Origin: Thiobacillus sp. UBA2186
GTDB taxonomy: Bacteria; Pseudomonadota; Gammaproteobacteria; Burkholderiales; Thiobacillaceae
DNA length: 17,007 nt
Direction of reading: 5' to 3'
Assembly: GCA_002327405.1 (NCBI GenBank)
Contig: DCVO01000033.1
Coordinates: 1 to 17,007, forward strand
Shown: positions 1 to 7,475 of the stretch, in pieces
Layout: the number at the start of each line of letters is the position of its first letter
Position numbering within the stretch: position 1 is the first letter of the stretch
Made by a program: the position numbers and the translations under genes
The notes under the pieces: generated by a model
Seen by the model: the letters and a program-made list of their open reading frames with translations, nothing else
What the model was told of the DNA's origin: nothing
Database searches by the model: none

Positions 1-102
1 CTACGATCGCTCAAGTCCGACAGGCTGCCAGAGCCGCAAAATCCGGGTTCCTGCGGCCTCCCAAGTGAGGGAAGCGGCAGAATTGCCGCTTCCTGTTTGG
101 AT
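1..102. other. Window edge; possible 3' end of an upstream plus-strand gene
   Basis: No complete gene fits here. On the plus strand the frame beginning at base 3 is open from the window edge to a TGA at 66-68 and would encode a short basic tail (ending SGFLRPPK). The TGA falls just before the hairpin at 70-93, as expected for the end of a gene that starts outside the window. The first plus frame is also open and a minus-strand frame ends in TAG at 1-3, so the assignment is weak. Confidence 0.25.
70..93. terminator. Perfect 10-bp hairpin, possible shared terminator
   Basis: GGAAGCGGCA (70-79), loop GAAT, TGCCGCTTCC (84-93) form a perfect stem. On the plus strand it is followed by a moderately T-rich stretch (TGTTTGGATTT). 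On the minus strand it lies about 10 bases beyond the PAS-gene stop but has no T tract. It probably ends transcription from the left and may also serve the PAS gene. Confidence 0.45.
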
Positions 103-441
103 TTAGAGGATCCGCCTGTCTTCGAGGTTGCGGATCAGAACCAGATGGCGGCAGGTGCCATGCAGGCAATCCTGGCGCAGGGCCACCATGACGGAAATGG
201 TGTTGCCATTCGCATGCACTGCCTCCATGGGCATTTCGCTGAACTGGCCCGAAAGTTTCTCCAAGGCCGGCAGAATCCTGCTGACGGGCTTGCCCAGCAT
301 GCTGACTTCCGGATAGCCGAACAGGCTGAAAGCCGTGTCGCCATAAGTGCAAACCCGGTAATCGGCGTCCAGGGTCATTGCCGTGTAGGGAATATAGGTA
401 CGGCGGGACTTTTTCCCGAGTTGAACAGATTGTTCCGACAC
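103..441 (-). CDS. Small single-PAS-domain protein
   Basis: The 112-residue product is almost entirely one PAS-like fold, from about residue 20 to 110. It has the usual 'aDADYRV..YGDTAFSLFGYPEVSMLGKPVSRILP' type layout near residues 25-58 (variable sensing core, then a G-Y/F-x-x-x-E-x-x-G-K/R segment) and a final beta region around 'RHLVLIRNLEDR'. No kinase, GGDEF, HTH or transmembrane segment is attached, so it may be a cytoplasmic sensor or adaptor acting through a partner. The start is GTG at 441, preceded by AGGGGG about six bases upstream; the ATG at 443 is out of frame. The gap to the kinase holds a large palindrome over a TTGACA box, suggesting its own regulated promoter. The ligand and partner cannot be read from the sequence. 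Confidence 0.7.
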   Translation of the reverse strand: MSEQSVQLGKKSRRTYIPYTAMTLDADYRVCTYGDTAFSLFGYPEVSMLGKPVSRILPALEKLSGQFSEMPMEAVHANGNTISVMVALRQDCLHGTCRHLVLIRNLEDRRIL

Positions 442-480
442 ATTTGCCCCCTAATAATTATGTGGATATGACTTACGTGT

Positions 481-521
481 ACAAACAACGGTACTGGTAA
501 ATATATACCAGTTTTGTTTGT
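481..521. promoter_or_regulatory. Operator-like palindrome overlapping a -35 box upstream of the PAS gene
   Basis: Arms ACAAACAA (481-488) plus ACTGGTA (493-499) mirror TACCAGT (506-512) plus TTGTTTGT (514-521), with centre AATATA and a short asymmetric gap (cggt versus t). Read on the minus strand, a perfect TTGACA lies at 524-519 at the outer edge of the palindrome, about 80 bases before the PAS start. No good -10 sits at ideal spacing (TTTACC at 17, TATATT at 13), so promoter activity may need an activator, or the true promoter may be slightly downstream (TTGTAC/CATAAT on the minus strand). The TGGT...ACCA core resembles FadR-subfamily GntR sites but with a wider spacer. Confidence 0.5.
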
Positions 522-568
522 CAATACGACTAAAGTCAGGAGTCGGAAATATGACAATCCGTCGGCGG

Positions 569-1801
569 TCAGGCAGGCATGAGGCGGCTGCCCTGACACG
601 CCAGCCTGGCAGCGCCATAGGCGGCTTCGGTATGGCTCGCCGTCGCCACGGGCACTCCCAAAGCGAGGTGGCGAATCCGGGTCCAAGCCTTGTTTTGTGC
701 ACCGCCGCCCGCCGTGATGACCTTTTTCAGAGGACTGGCGCCCAATTCCATCAACCTGCGGTAACCCATTGCCTCGATCATGGCCATGCCTTCGAACAAG
801 CCCTGCAGGAACTTGGCATCATCGGCCGGGCGCGGGGCCATGCGCGGCATCAGCGCAGGGTCGTTGACGGGAAAACGCTCGCCCGGCGCGGGCAGGGGAT
901 AGTAGTCAAGGCCGCTGCTGCGGCTGGGGTCGATCTGCTCGGATAGATGCCCCAGCGCCTCGTCGCTGAAACACTGCCTCAGCACGCCGCCGCCGCTATT
1001 GCTGGCGCCGCCCGCCAGCCAGAGCCTGCCGTAGCGGTGCGAATACACTCCGCAGGCCGGATCTTCCACGCGCGTTTCCGACATCAGCTTCAGCACCAGC
1101 GTCGTGCCCAGCGAGGTGACGGCCTCGCCTGCCTCATCGGCGCCGGCGGCCATGAAGGCGGCGATGCTGTCGGTGGTTCCGGCGCGCACGATACAGACGG
1201 GATTGAAACCGAAACGCTTTGCCGTAGAGGGATCGAGCCGCGCAATGGCCTCGCCCGGCGCCAGCACCCTTTGCTGCCAGTGTCCGCCGGGAAGCCTGCC
1301 AACCCAGTCCGGCCATTCCAGCATTTCCACGTCGAAGCCGGATTTCAGCGCATTGTGGTAATCGGTGACGCCGCCCTTGCCGGTCAGCAGCGTGGCCAGC
1401 CAGTCGGCCTGGTGGAAGCAGAATGCGGCATCGGGAAAATGCCTGGCCAGCCACAGGCGCTTGGCCAGGCCGGAGCTGACGCCGTATTGCGGGTTGGCGA
1501 TGGCCTTGGCTTCTTCTGAGGCACGGGCATCGTTATAAAGCAGGGCGGGGCTCACGGGCTCGAAAGCGGCATCGGTCGCCAGTAGCGTACCCGAGGTGCC
1601 GTCGATTGCCAGCGCGGACACGCTGGCGCGGGTTTCAGCGGGCAGACCTTCGATCAGCCCATACAGCGCCGCGCTCCAGGCTTGAGGACCGGCCGGGTCG
1701 GCATAGCCGACCCGGCTTTCAAGAACGATCTCCCCGGCCTCGTCCAGCACACAGGCGCGCGCGCCAGAGGTGCCGAAATCCAACCCCAGGAAAAATGCCA
1801 T
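569..1801 (-). CDS. FGGY-family sugar kinase, D-ribulokinase-like
   Basis: This 410-residue protein is an FGGY kinase of the short type found in cyanobacteria and plant plastids (SePSK/AtXK-1), which act on D-ribulose; typical xylulokinases are near 480-500. The N-terminal ATPase segment 'GLDFGTSGAR' carries D8 and T11, the same numbers reported as important in SePSK. A second phosphate motif 'IDGTSGT' is at 67-73, the probable catalytic base is D211 in 'AGTTDS', and the C-terminal adenosine motif 'ITAGGGAQN' is at 362-370. The likely reaction is ATP-dependent phosphorylation of a ketopentose, possibly salvage of free ribulose. No sugar transporter or isomerase is nearby. The start at 1801 is fixed by an in-frame TAA immediately before the ATG. 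There is no Shine-Dalgarno; the leader instead reads CCTCCTT, part of an inverted repeat. Confidence 0.82.
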   Translation of the reverse strand: MAFFLGLDFGTSGARACVLDEAGEIVLESRVGYADPAGPQAWSAALYGLIEGLPAETRASVSALAIDGTSGTLLATDAAFEPVSPALLYNDARASEEAKAIANPQYGVSSGLAKRLWLARHFPDAAFCFHQADWLATLLTGKGGVTDYHNALKSGFDVEMLEWPDWVGRLPGGHWQQRVLAPGEAIARLDPSTAKRFGFNPVCIVRAGTTDSIAAFMAAGADEAGEAVTSLGTTLVLKLMSETRVEDPACGVYSHRYGRLWLAGGASNSGGGVLRQCFSDEALGHLSEQIDPSRSSGLDYYPLPAPGERFPVNDPALMPRMAPRPADDAKFLQGLFEGMAMIEAMGYRRLMELGASPLKKVITAGGGAQNKAWTRIRHLALGVPVATASHTEAAYGAARLACQGSRLMPA

Positions 1802-1804
1802 TTA

Positions 1805-1883
1805 CACAAGGAGGACAAGAGCTGCAGGAGGAAAGGCCCGGCAAAAAAATGTTTTCCTCATGTCCTCCTGTCCTCTTTGTGAA
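1805..1883. repeat. Imperfect inverted repeat filling the queF-kinase gap
   Basis: The left arm (about 1805-1834, beginning CACAAGGAGGACAAGAG) is matched by the reverse complement of the right arm (about 1855-1883, CACAAAGAGGACAGGAG...). Fifteen of the first 17 positions agree and the AGGAGGAAA ends align after a one-base shift. The centre carries seven A residues (1843-1849), a T tract on the minus strand. The element starts three bases upstream of the kinase ATG and ends nine bases short of the queF stop. It could be a dispersed repeat unit and could also terminate queF transcription. Confidence 0.6.
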
Positions 1884-1892
1884 AACTTTCAA

Positions 1893-2312
1893 TCAGCCGC
1901 GTGTGTTGGACTGCGACTCGAACGGGGAGAGATCCACGCGCGGCGCGGGCTTCCAGCCCTTCTTGCGGTGCTCGGCCACGACATTGGTGAAAATGCCGCC
2001 GCGCACGTAAAACTTGGCGGTCAGTCGCATGAAGCGGGGCTTGGTCAACTTCACCAGGTCGTCGAGGATGCGGTTGGCAACGTCCTCGTGGAAATGGCCC
2101 TCATTCCTGAAGCTCCAGATGTAGAGCTTGAGGCTCTTCAACTCCACGCAGGTCTTGTCCGGGATGTAGTCGAGGGTGAGCGTGGCGAAATCCGGTTGCC
2201 CGGTCTTGGGGCAAAGACACGTAAATTCAGGGATTTCCATGTGAATATGAAAATCCCGCTCAGGTTTCGGGTTGGGGAAGGTTTCGAGCTTCTTGGAGGG
2301 GGAGGAGGGCAT
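1893..2312 (-). CDS. queF: NADPH-dependent 7-cyano-7-deazaguanine reductase QueF
   Basis: QueF reduces the nitrile preQ0 to preQ1 in queuosine tRNA modification, in the cytoplasm. The 139-residue length fits the short, unimodular (YkvM) class rather than the roughly 280-residue E. coli type. The thioimide-forming cysteine is C34 in 'LCPKTGQPD', with the acid D41 seven residues later, the same spacing as C55/D62 in the Bacillus enzyme. The QueF fingerprint 'ELKSLKLY' is at 57-64, followed by 'FHED' with the substrate-binding His/Glu at 75-76. No other queuosine genes (queC, queD, queE, tgt) are in the window. I see no preQ1 riboswitch upstream; the leader has a TATAAT box but no strong Shine-Dalgarno. 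Confidence 0.95.
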   Translation of the reverse strand: MPSSPSKKLETFPNPKPERDFHIHMEIPEFTCLCPKTGQPDFATLTLDYIPDKTCVELKSLKLYIWSFRNEGHFHEDVANRILDDLVKLTKPRFMRLTAKFYVRGGIFTNVVAEHRKKGWKPAPRVDLSPFESQSNTRG

Positions 2313-2368
2313 GGCAGGCTCGTGTAAAATGCTGTTCAGGCTGGATATGAATTTACCCAGTTCACGAC

Positions 2369-2374
2369 ATTATA
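2369..2374 (-). promoter_or_regulatory. Candidate -10 box for queF
   Basis: On the minus strand this reads TATAAT, a perfect -10 hexamer in an AT-rich island of otherwise GC-rich DNA, 57 bases before the queF ATG. The hexamer 17 bases upstream (CCTAAC) is a poor -35. The same island reads TATAAA on the plus strand and could instead serve smc. Confidence 0.35.
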
Positions 2375-2418
2375 AATGACTGGATTGCTTCGTTAGGTCG
2401 TATTGGGCTTGGCGTTTA

Positions 2419-2453
2419 CCCCCTCTCCCTCGGGGAGAGGGTTGGGGTGAGGG
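2419..2453. repeat. Dispersed-type palindromic repeat (CCCTCTCCC / GGGAGAGGG)
   Basis: CCCTCTCCC (2421-2429), loop TCG, GGGAGAGGG (2433-2441) form a perfect 9-bp stem, followed by TTGGGGTGAGGG. This is the intergenic repeat seen in many proteobacterial genomes whose reverse translation gives the spurious signature PTLSPRERG; that string ends a spurious minus-strand frame here. Confidence 0.75.
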
Positions 2454-2459
2454 CCGGGC

Positions 2460-2503
2460 GCAATGACGTCATCGCGAGGGCGCAAGCCCGCGACGATCCA
2501 GGG
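2460..2503. repeat. Second palindromic repeat just upstream of smc
   Basis: The segment contains TGACGTCA (2464-2471) and then an imperfect hairpin TCGC-GA-GGGC / GCAA loop / GCCC-GCGA (about 2472-2493), ending GATCCAGGG. It resembles the 'GTCATxGCGAG...GCGA..AATCCAG' dispersed repeats known from other bacteria. It ends 13 bases before the smc Shine-Dalgarno (AGGGA, 2516-2520). Confidence 0.55.
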
Positions 2504-2526
2504 AGACAGAATTTCAGGGAAATACC

Positions 2527-5500
2527 TTGCGCCTCACATCCATCAAACTCGCCGGTTTCAAGTCCTTTGTCGATCCCACCACCATTCCCATCCCTGCGCA
2601 GCTGACAGGCGTCGTCGGCCCCAACGGCTGCGGCAAGTCGAACGTCATCGACGCGGTGCGCTGGGTGCTGGGCGAATCCTCGGCCAAGCATTTGCGCGGC
2701 GAGTCCATGCAGGACGTGATCTTCAACGGCTCCTCGGCGAGGAAGCCGGTGTCGCGCGCCTCGGTGGAGCTGATTTTCGACAACAGCGAGGGCAAGGCCT
2801 CGGGCCAGTGGTCGCAGTATGGCGAGATTTCGGTCAAGCGCGTGCTGACCCGCAACGGCGATTCCAGCTACTACATCAACAACCTGCACGTGCGCCGCCG
2901 CGACGTGGCCGACCTCTTCATGGGCACGGGCCTGGGCGCGCGCGCCTACGCCATCATCGAGCAGGGCATGATCTCGCGGGTGATCGAGGCCAAGCCCGAG
3001 GAACTGCGCGCCTACCTCGAGGAAGCCGCCGGCATCTCCAAGTACAAGGAGCGCCGCAAGGAAACCGAAGCCAGATTAAGAGACGCCCGCGATAACCTGA
3101 ACCGGGTGGAAGATATCCGCCAGGAGCTCGACAGGCAGATCGAGAAGCTCGCCGGCCAGGCCGAAATCGCCAGGCAATACAAGGCGTTCCAGGAACAACT
3201 TGCAAATTCGCAGCACATGCTGTGGTATGTGAAAAAGCGCGACGCGCAGGCCGCGCGCGGCCGCCTCGCGCGCGATCTCGGCGAAGCCGGCAACCGGCTG
3301 GAGGCGGAAACCGCGCGCCTGCGCGAAATCGAAGCCGTGCTCGAAACCACGCGCAACGAACATTACGCCTCGCAGGACAGCTTCAATGTGCTGCAGGGCG
3401 AGTACTATTCGGCGCAGTCCGAGGTCTCCCGCATCGAACAGGCGCTGGCGCATCTGCGCACCACGCGCGAGCGCCTGTCGCGCCAGCAAGGCGAGCTGGA
3501 AACCCGCAACCAGTCGCTGAACGAGCGCATTGCCGCCGCCGTTGAAGAAAAGGAAAGCCAGACCGGCAAGCTCGCCAATCTGGCCGACCTCCTGACTCAG
3601 GCCGAAGCGCGCCTTGCCGCCGCCTCCAATCAGCACCTGCCCGAGAAGGAAGAAGCCCTGCGTCAGGCCCAGCAGGCCGTGGGCGAAGCCCAGCGCGAGC
3701 TGTCCAATGCCGAACAGAATCGCCAGGTGGACGAGGCCCACCTTTCCCACGCCAGAAAAACCGTCCAGCAACTGGAAGAGCGCAAGGAACGCCTGGACAG
3801 GGAGCTCGCGCAACTGCCGCGCCCCGACGCCGCCGCGCTCTCGGCCAAGGAAGGCGAACTTTCCGACCTCGCAGAAACCCTGGCCCAGGCGAGAATGCAG
3901 CTGGAAAGCCGCGATGCCGAGCTTCCCGCGCTCGACCAGGCGCGCAGTTCGGTTTCGCGCGAACTCGACGAAGCGCGCCGCGAATCCCACCGCCTCGAAG
4001 CCGAACTCTCCGCGTTGCAGAAATTGCAGGAAAGCCTCAAGGCCGACGAGAAGCTGGGCAACTGGCTGTCGCAGCAGAGCTTGGGCGACGCGGCCCGCAT
4101 CTGGCAGCGCCTGGACGTGGAGCCCGGCTGGGAAGCCGCTGTAGAAGCCGTGCTGCGCGAACGCCTGCAGGCCCTGGAAACCGGCGCACGCGACAACTGG
4201 TTCAATGAAGCGCCGCCTTCGCGCATGACCGTGATCGATGCGGCGGGCGAGGGCAATCCCGCCGTAGCCGGCAGTCTGCTCGCCAAGCTGCGCGCAAAAT
4301 CCGGCAACCTGCCCGGCGCACTCGGCGACTGGCTGGCCGGCGTGCTGACCGCGGAAAGCGTGGAAGAGGCGCGCCGCCGGCAGGGTGAGCTGCAAGCGGG
4401 GCAATGCCTGGTCACCCCGCAAGGCCATGTGTTCAGCCGCCACAGCGTGACCTTCCACGGCCCGCATACGGCGGTGGAGAGCGTGCTCGCCAGGAGCCGC
4501 GACATCGAAAAACTCGGCCAGCAGTTGGCCGAACACAAGGCCCTTGTGGCCGAACTCGAACAGGCCCAGCACGCGGCACAGACTGCCTACCACACAGCCC
4601 AACAGGCTATTCAACAACTGCGCCAGCAGGTCAACCAGTCTCAAAGCCGCCACCAGACTGTGCAGATGGAAGTGCTGCGCTTCCAGCAGGCAGTCGAGCG
4701 CGTCACCCAGCGCCGCAGCCAAATTGAAGGCGAGCTGGCCGACATCGAGAACAGTCTGGTTGGCGAGCGTGCCGAGGCCGCGGCGACCGAAGAGCGCCTG
4801 CACAACCACCGCAGCGAAATCGATTTCGCCCGCGAGCGCGTGTACGAAGCGCGCCAGGCGCGCGACATCGCGGACCGCGCCGTGCATGAAGCGCGCGAGA
4901 TGCAGCGCGAAGCCGAGCGCAGCCTGCAGGAAACCCGTTTCATCGAGACCACGGCCGCCAACAAGATCAACGAACTGACTGATCTTCTTGCCGATCTGGA
5001 AGAAGAGAAGAACCGGTCCGCGCAATCGCTGGCATCGCTGCAGCAAGAGCTGTTCGAGCTGGACGAAGCGCCGCTGGAAACCGGCCTGCAGAACGCCCTG
5101 GCCGCGCGCGTGGCGCGCGAGGAATCCCTGGCTGCCGCGCGCAACGCCCTGGAGGAAATCACCAATCGCCTGCGCAACGAGGACGAGTCGCGCATCCAGT
5201 GCGAGCAGGGTTTGACTCCTCTGCGCGAGCGCATGGAACAACTGCGCCTGAAAGACCAGGAACTGCTGCTGACCGAAACCCAGTTCGAGGAAAACTTGAA
5301 CCAGGCCCAGGCAGACCAGGAAGCGCTTAAAGTCAATTATGAACAGGCCAGCCCCAAGGCCGGCCCTTTGCAGAGCGAAATCAATCGCTTGAACAGCGAC
5401 ATTGCGGCTTTAGGTGCGGTCAATCTCGCGGCGCTGGAGGAGCTCACCGAAGCGCAGGAGCGCGGTACCTATCTCGCCAACCAGCACGCCGACCTGCTGG

Positions 5501-6030
5501 AAGCGACCAATACCCTGGAAGCCGCGATCAGGAAAATCGACCAGGAAACCCGCGAACTGCTGAAGGCCACTTTCGACACCGTGAACGCCAACCTCGGCGA
5601 GCTGTTCCCGCAGTTCTTCGGCGGCGGGCGCGCCGAACTGGTGCTGACCGGCGAGGAACTGCTCGACGCCGGCGTGCAGATCATCGCCCAGCCGCCCGGC
5701 AAGAAGAATTCCAGCATCCACCTGCTGTCCGGCGGCGAGAAGGCGCTGACCGCCTTGTCGCTGGTGTTCGCGCTGTTCAAGCTCAACCCCGCGCCGTTCT
5801 GCCTGCTGGACGAGGTGGACGCGCCGCTCGACGACGCCAACACCGTGCGTTACTCGGAAATGGTCAAGCGCATGTCGAGTGATACCCAGTTCCTGTTCAT
5901 CACCCACAACCGCATCACCATGGAAATGGCCCAGCATCTGGCCGGCGTCACCATGAACGAGCCGGGCGTGTCGCGCATCGTGGCGGTGGACGTGCAGGAG
6001 GCGCTGCGCTTCCAGGAAGCCGCAGCCTGA
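2527..6030 (+). CDS. smc: Chromosome segregation protein SMC
   Basis: SMC is the ATPase of the bacterial condensin, acting as a dimer with ScpA and ScpB to compact and separate chromosomes. At 1167 residues it has the normal full length. The N-terminal head carries the Walker A motif GPNGCGKS at 31-38. Two long Glu/Gln/Ala/Arg-rich coiled-coil arms flank a hinge at roughly 505-660. The C-terminal head has the ABC signature LLSGGEK (1066-1072) and Walker B with D1095-E1096 in 'CLLDEVDAPLDD'. The start is TTG at 2527, with AGGGA six bases upstream and the family-typical opening MRLTSIKLAGFKSFVDPTT; no in-frame ATG fits better. Two repeats lie immediately upstream. The gene is not followed by zipA and ligA, a common arrangement in relatives. 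Confidence 0.97.
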   Translation: MRLTSIKLAGFKSFVDPTTIPIPAQLTGVVGPNGCGKSNVIDAVRWVLGESSAKHLRGESMQDVIFNGSSARKPVSRASVELIFDNSEGKASGQWSQYGEISVKRVLTRNGDSSYYINNLHVRRRDVADLFMGTGLGARAYAIIEQGMISRVIEAKPEELRAYLEEAAGISKYKERRKETEARLRDARDNLNRVEDIRQELDRQIEKLAGQAEIARQYKAFQEQLANSQHMLWYVKKRDAQAARGRLARDLGEAGNRLEAETARLREIEAVLETTRNEHYASQDSFNVLQGEYYSAQSEVSRIEQALAHLRTTRERLSRQQGELETRNQSLNERIAAAVEEKESQTGKLANLADLLTQAEARLAAASNQHLPEKEEALRQAQQAVGEAQRELSNAEQNRQVDEAHLSHARKTVQQLEERKERLDRELAQLPRPDAAALSAKEGELSDLAETLAQARMQLESRDAELPALDQARSSVSRELDEARRESHRLEAELSALQKLQESLKADEKLGNWLSQQSLGDAARIWQRLDVEPGWEAAVEAVLRERLQALETGARDNWFNEAPPSRMTVIDAAGEGNPAVAGSLLAKLRAKSGNLPGALGDWLAGVLTAESVEEARRRQGELQAGQCLVTPQGHVFSRHSVTFHGPHTAVESVLARSRDIEKLGQQLAEHKALVAELEQAQHAAQTAYHTAQQAIQQLRQQVNQSQSRHQTVQMEVLRFQQAVERVTQRRSQIEGELADIENSLVGERAEAAATEERLHNHRSEIDFARERVYEARQARDIADRAVHEAREMQREAERSLQETRFIETTAANKINELTDLLADLEEEKNRSAQSLASLQQELFELDEAPLETGLQNALAARVAREESLAAARNALEEITNRLRNEDESRIQCEQGLTPLRERMEQLRLKDQELLLTETQFEENLNQAQADQEALKVNYEQASPKAGPLQSEINRLNSDIAALGAVNLAALEELTEAQERGTYLANQHADLLEATNTLEAAIRKIDQETRELLKATFDTVNANLGELFPQFFGGGRAELVLTGEELLDAGVQIIAQPPGKKNSSIHLLSGGEKALTALSLVFALFKLNPAPFCLLDEVDAPLDDANTVRYSEMVKRMSSDTQFLFITHNRITMEMAQHLAGVTMNEPGVSRIVAVDVQEALRFQEAAA

Positions 6031-6038
6031 TCGCATGA

Positions 6039-6067
6039 TGCACACCGGCGCAAATTGCACCTATAAA
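6039..6067 (+). promoter_or_regulatory. Candidate promoter for the nfeD-slipin operon
   Basis: TGCACA (6039-6044) and TATAAA (6062-6067) are separated by 17 bases in the smc-nfeD gap. The -35 matches four of six consensus positions and the -10 five of six. A start near 6074 would leave a leader of about 50 bases. Confidence 0.35.
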
Positions 6068-6078
6068 TAGAAGAGTCG

Positions 6079-6106
6079 GGTAACAGGCTGTTTGCGGTCT
6101 GTTGCC
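6079..6106 (+). other. Leader hairpin upstream of nfeD
   Basis: GGTAACAG (6079-6086) pairs with CTGTTGCC (6099-6106), eight pairs including one G-U, around a 12-base loop. It lies between the candidate promoter and the nfeD start and has no following T tract, so it is not an obvious terminator. Confidence 0.3.
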
Positions 6107-6126
6107 ATCTCTTTCATGGGGGCCGT

Positions 6127-7473
6127 TTGCCGTTGGACTGGATGCGTTTCCTGCCGCGTGTGCTGGTTCTGTTGCTCTGGCTTGTCTCTGCCGGTTCACT
6201 TGCCAGGCCGGTATTGAGCATGGACCTCGATGGCGCAGTCGGCCCGGCCACCGCCGACCACGTCGCGCGCGGGCTGAAACATGCCGCCGAAGAAGATGCG
6301 CAACTCGTCATCCTGCGCATGGACACACCCGGCGGGCTTGATACCTCCATGCGCGCCATCATCAAGGACATCCTGGCCTCGCCCGTGCCGGTCGCGACCT
6401 ATGTCGCACCAAGCGGCGCCCGCGCGGCCAGCGCCGGCACCTACATCCTCTACGCAAGCCACATCGCAGCAATGGCACCGGGCACCAACCTGGGCGCAGC
6501 CACCCCCGTCGCCATGGACGTGCCCGGGCTGGGTGCGCCTTCCAAACCCGGTGAAGAGGGCAAGCCGGCACCGAGGGACGCCATGACCGATAAGGCCATG
6601 AGCGATGCCGCAGCCTATATCCGCAGCCTGGCGCAACTGCGCGGGCGCAATGCCGCATGGGCGGAGGAAGCAGTACGCAGGTCCGTCAGCCTGTCCGCCC
6701 GGGAGGCCCTGGAACAGAAAGTCATCGACCATGTTGCCGAGGACATTCCTCATCTGCTCAGGCAGGTGGACGGCAGAAAGATCAGGCTGGCCAGCGGCAG
6801 CGAAGTCCTGCTCGCCACCGCCGATGCAGGGATCGTGAAATTCGAGGCCGACTGGCGCACACGGCTGTTGACTGCGATCACCTCCCCGGGCGTCGCGCTG
6901 ATCCTGATGATGATCGGCGTGTACGGCCTGTTCTTCGAGTTCTACAACCCGGGCTTTGGCGTGCCCGGGGTGGTCGGCGCCATCTGCCTGCTGTTGGGCC
7001 TGTACGCGCTGCAGCAATTGCCGGTGAACTACGCCGGCCTGGCCCTTATCGTGCTCGGCATCGCTTTCATGGTGGCGGAAGCCTTCGTGCCCAGTTTCGG
7101 CATCCTCGGCCTGGGCGGCATAGTCGCTTTCGTGTTCGGCGCGGTCATCCTGATCGATACCGAAGTGCCCGGTTTCGGCATCCCCATCGGGCTGATCGTC
7201 GGCATCGCCATCATCAGCGCTGTGACCATCGCCGCCATCGTCGGCTTCGCGCTCAAGGCGCGCCGCCGTCCCGTGGTCAGCGGGGAGGAACAGCTGGTCG
7301 GCAGCGAAGGCGTCGTCGTCAACTGCGACACGGGGCAATGCTGGGCAACGGTGCACAGCGAACTTTGGAAAGTGCAAAGCGCCGAACCGCTGGCTCCTGG
7401 CCAGAAGGTGAGGGTGACCGGCAGAAAGGACCTGACCCTGACAGTGTCACCTGCCACAACGAAAGGAGAATGA
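6127..7473 (+). CDS. nfeD: NfeD-family membrane-bound ClpP-class serine protease
   Basis: This is the long form of NfeD (448 residues). A signal or anchor segment occupies about 7-26. A ClpP/SppA-like protease domain at about 30-240 has the probable nucleophile S102 in 'GARAASAGTY' and the probable general-base lysine K156 in 'MTDKAMSDAAAYIR', the Ser-Lys layout of archaeal PH1510 (S97/K138). Five hydrophobic segments follow at about 254-272, 277-300, 303-322, 325-343 and 352-376, then a soluble OB-fold NfeD domain from about 388. PH1510 cleaves its operon partner stomatin near that protein's hydrophobic C terminus, so this protein probably acts on the downstream slipin. The start is uncertain: TTG at 6127 has GGGGGCC upstream, and ATG at 6142 would also keep the signal segment. 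The stop touches the next gene's start region. Confidence 0.92.
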   Translation: MPLDWMRFLPRVLVLLLWLVSAGSLARPVLSMDLDGAVGPATADHVARGLKHAAEEDAQLVILRMDTPGGLDTSMRAIIKDILASPVPVATYVAPSGARAASAGTYILYASHIAAMAPGTNLGAATPVAMDVPGLGAPSKPGEEGKPAPRDAMTDKAMSDAAAYIRSLAQLRGRNAAWAEEAVRRSVSLSAREALEQKVIDHVAEDIPHLLRQVDGRKIRLASGSEVLLATADAGIVKFEADWRTRLLTAITSPGVALILMMIGVYGLFFEFYNPGFGVPGVVGAICLLLGLYALQQLPVNYAGLALIVLGIAFMVAEAFVPSFGILGLGGIVAFVFGAVILIDTEVPGFGIPIGLIVGIAIISAVTIAAIVGFALKARRRPVVSGEEQLVGSEGVVVNCDTGQCWATVHSELWKVQSAEPLAPGQKVRVTGRKDLTLTVSPATTKGE

Positions 7474-7475
7474 TC

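Noticed and set aside
947..1519. 190-residue plus-strand frame inside the kinase gene
   Set aside because: It is antisense to a kinase with intact FGGY motifs and has no domain of its own.
2313..2418. preQ1 riboswitch upstream of queF
   Set aside because: The minus-strand leader lacks the preQ1 aptamer pattern (C-rich loop with an A-rich tail pairing into the ribosome site).
2416..2889. 157-residue minus-strand frame ending PTLSPRERG
   Set aside because: Its C terminus is the translated intergenic repeat and the rest is antisense to the SMC head domain.
3076..5241. 721-residue open frame antisense to smc
   Set aside because: It mirrors the coding frame of a well-supported SMC with strong GC bias at third positions. 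The translation is compositionally odd (Phe/Leu/Gln-rich) with no domain.
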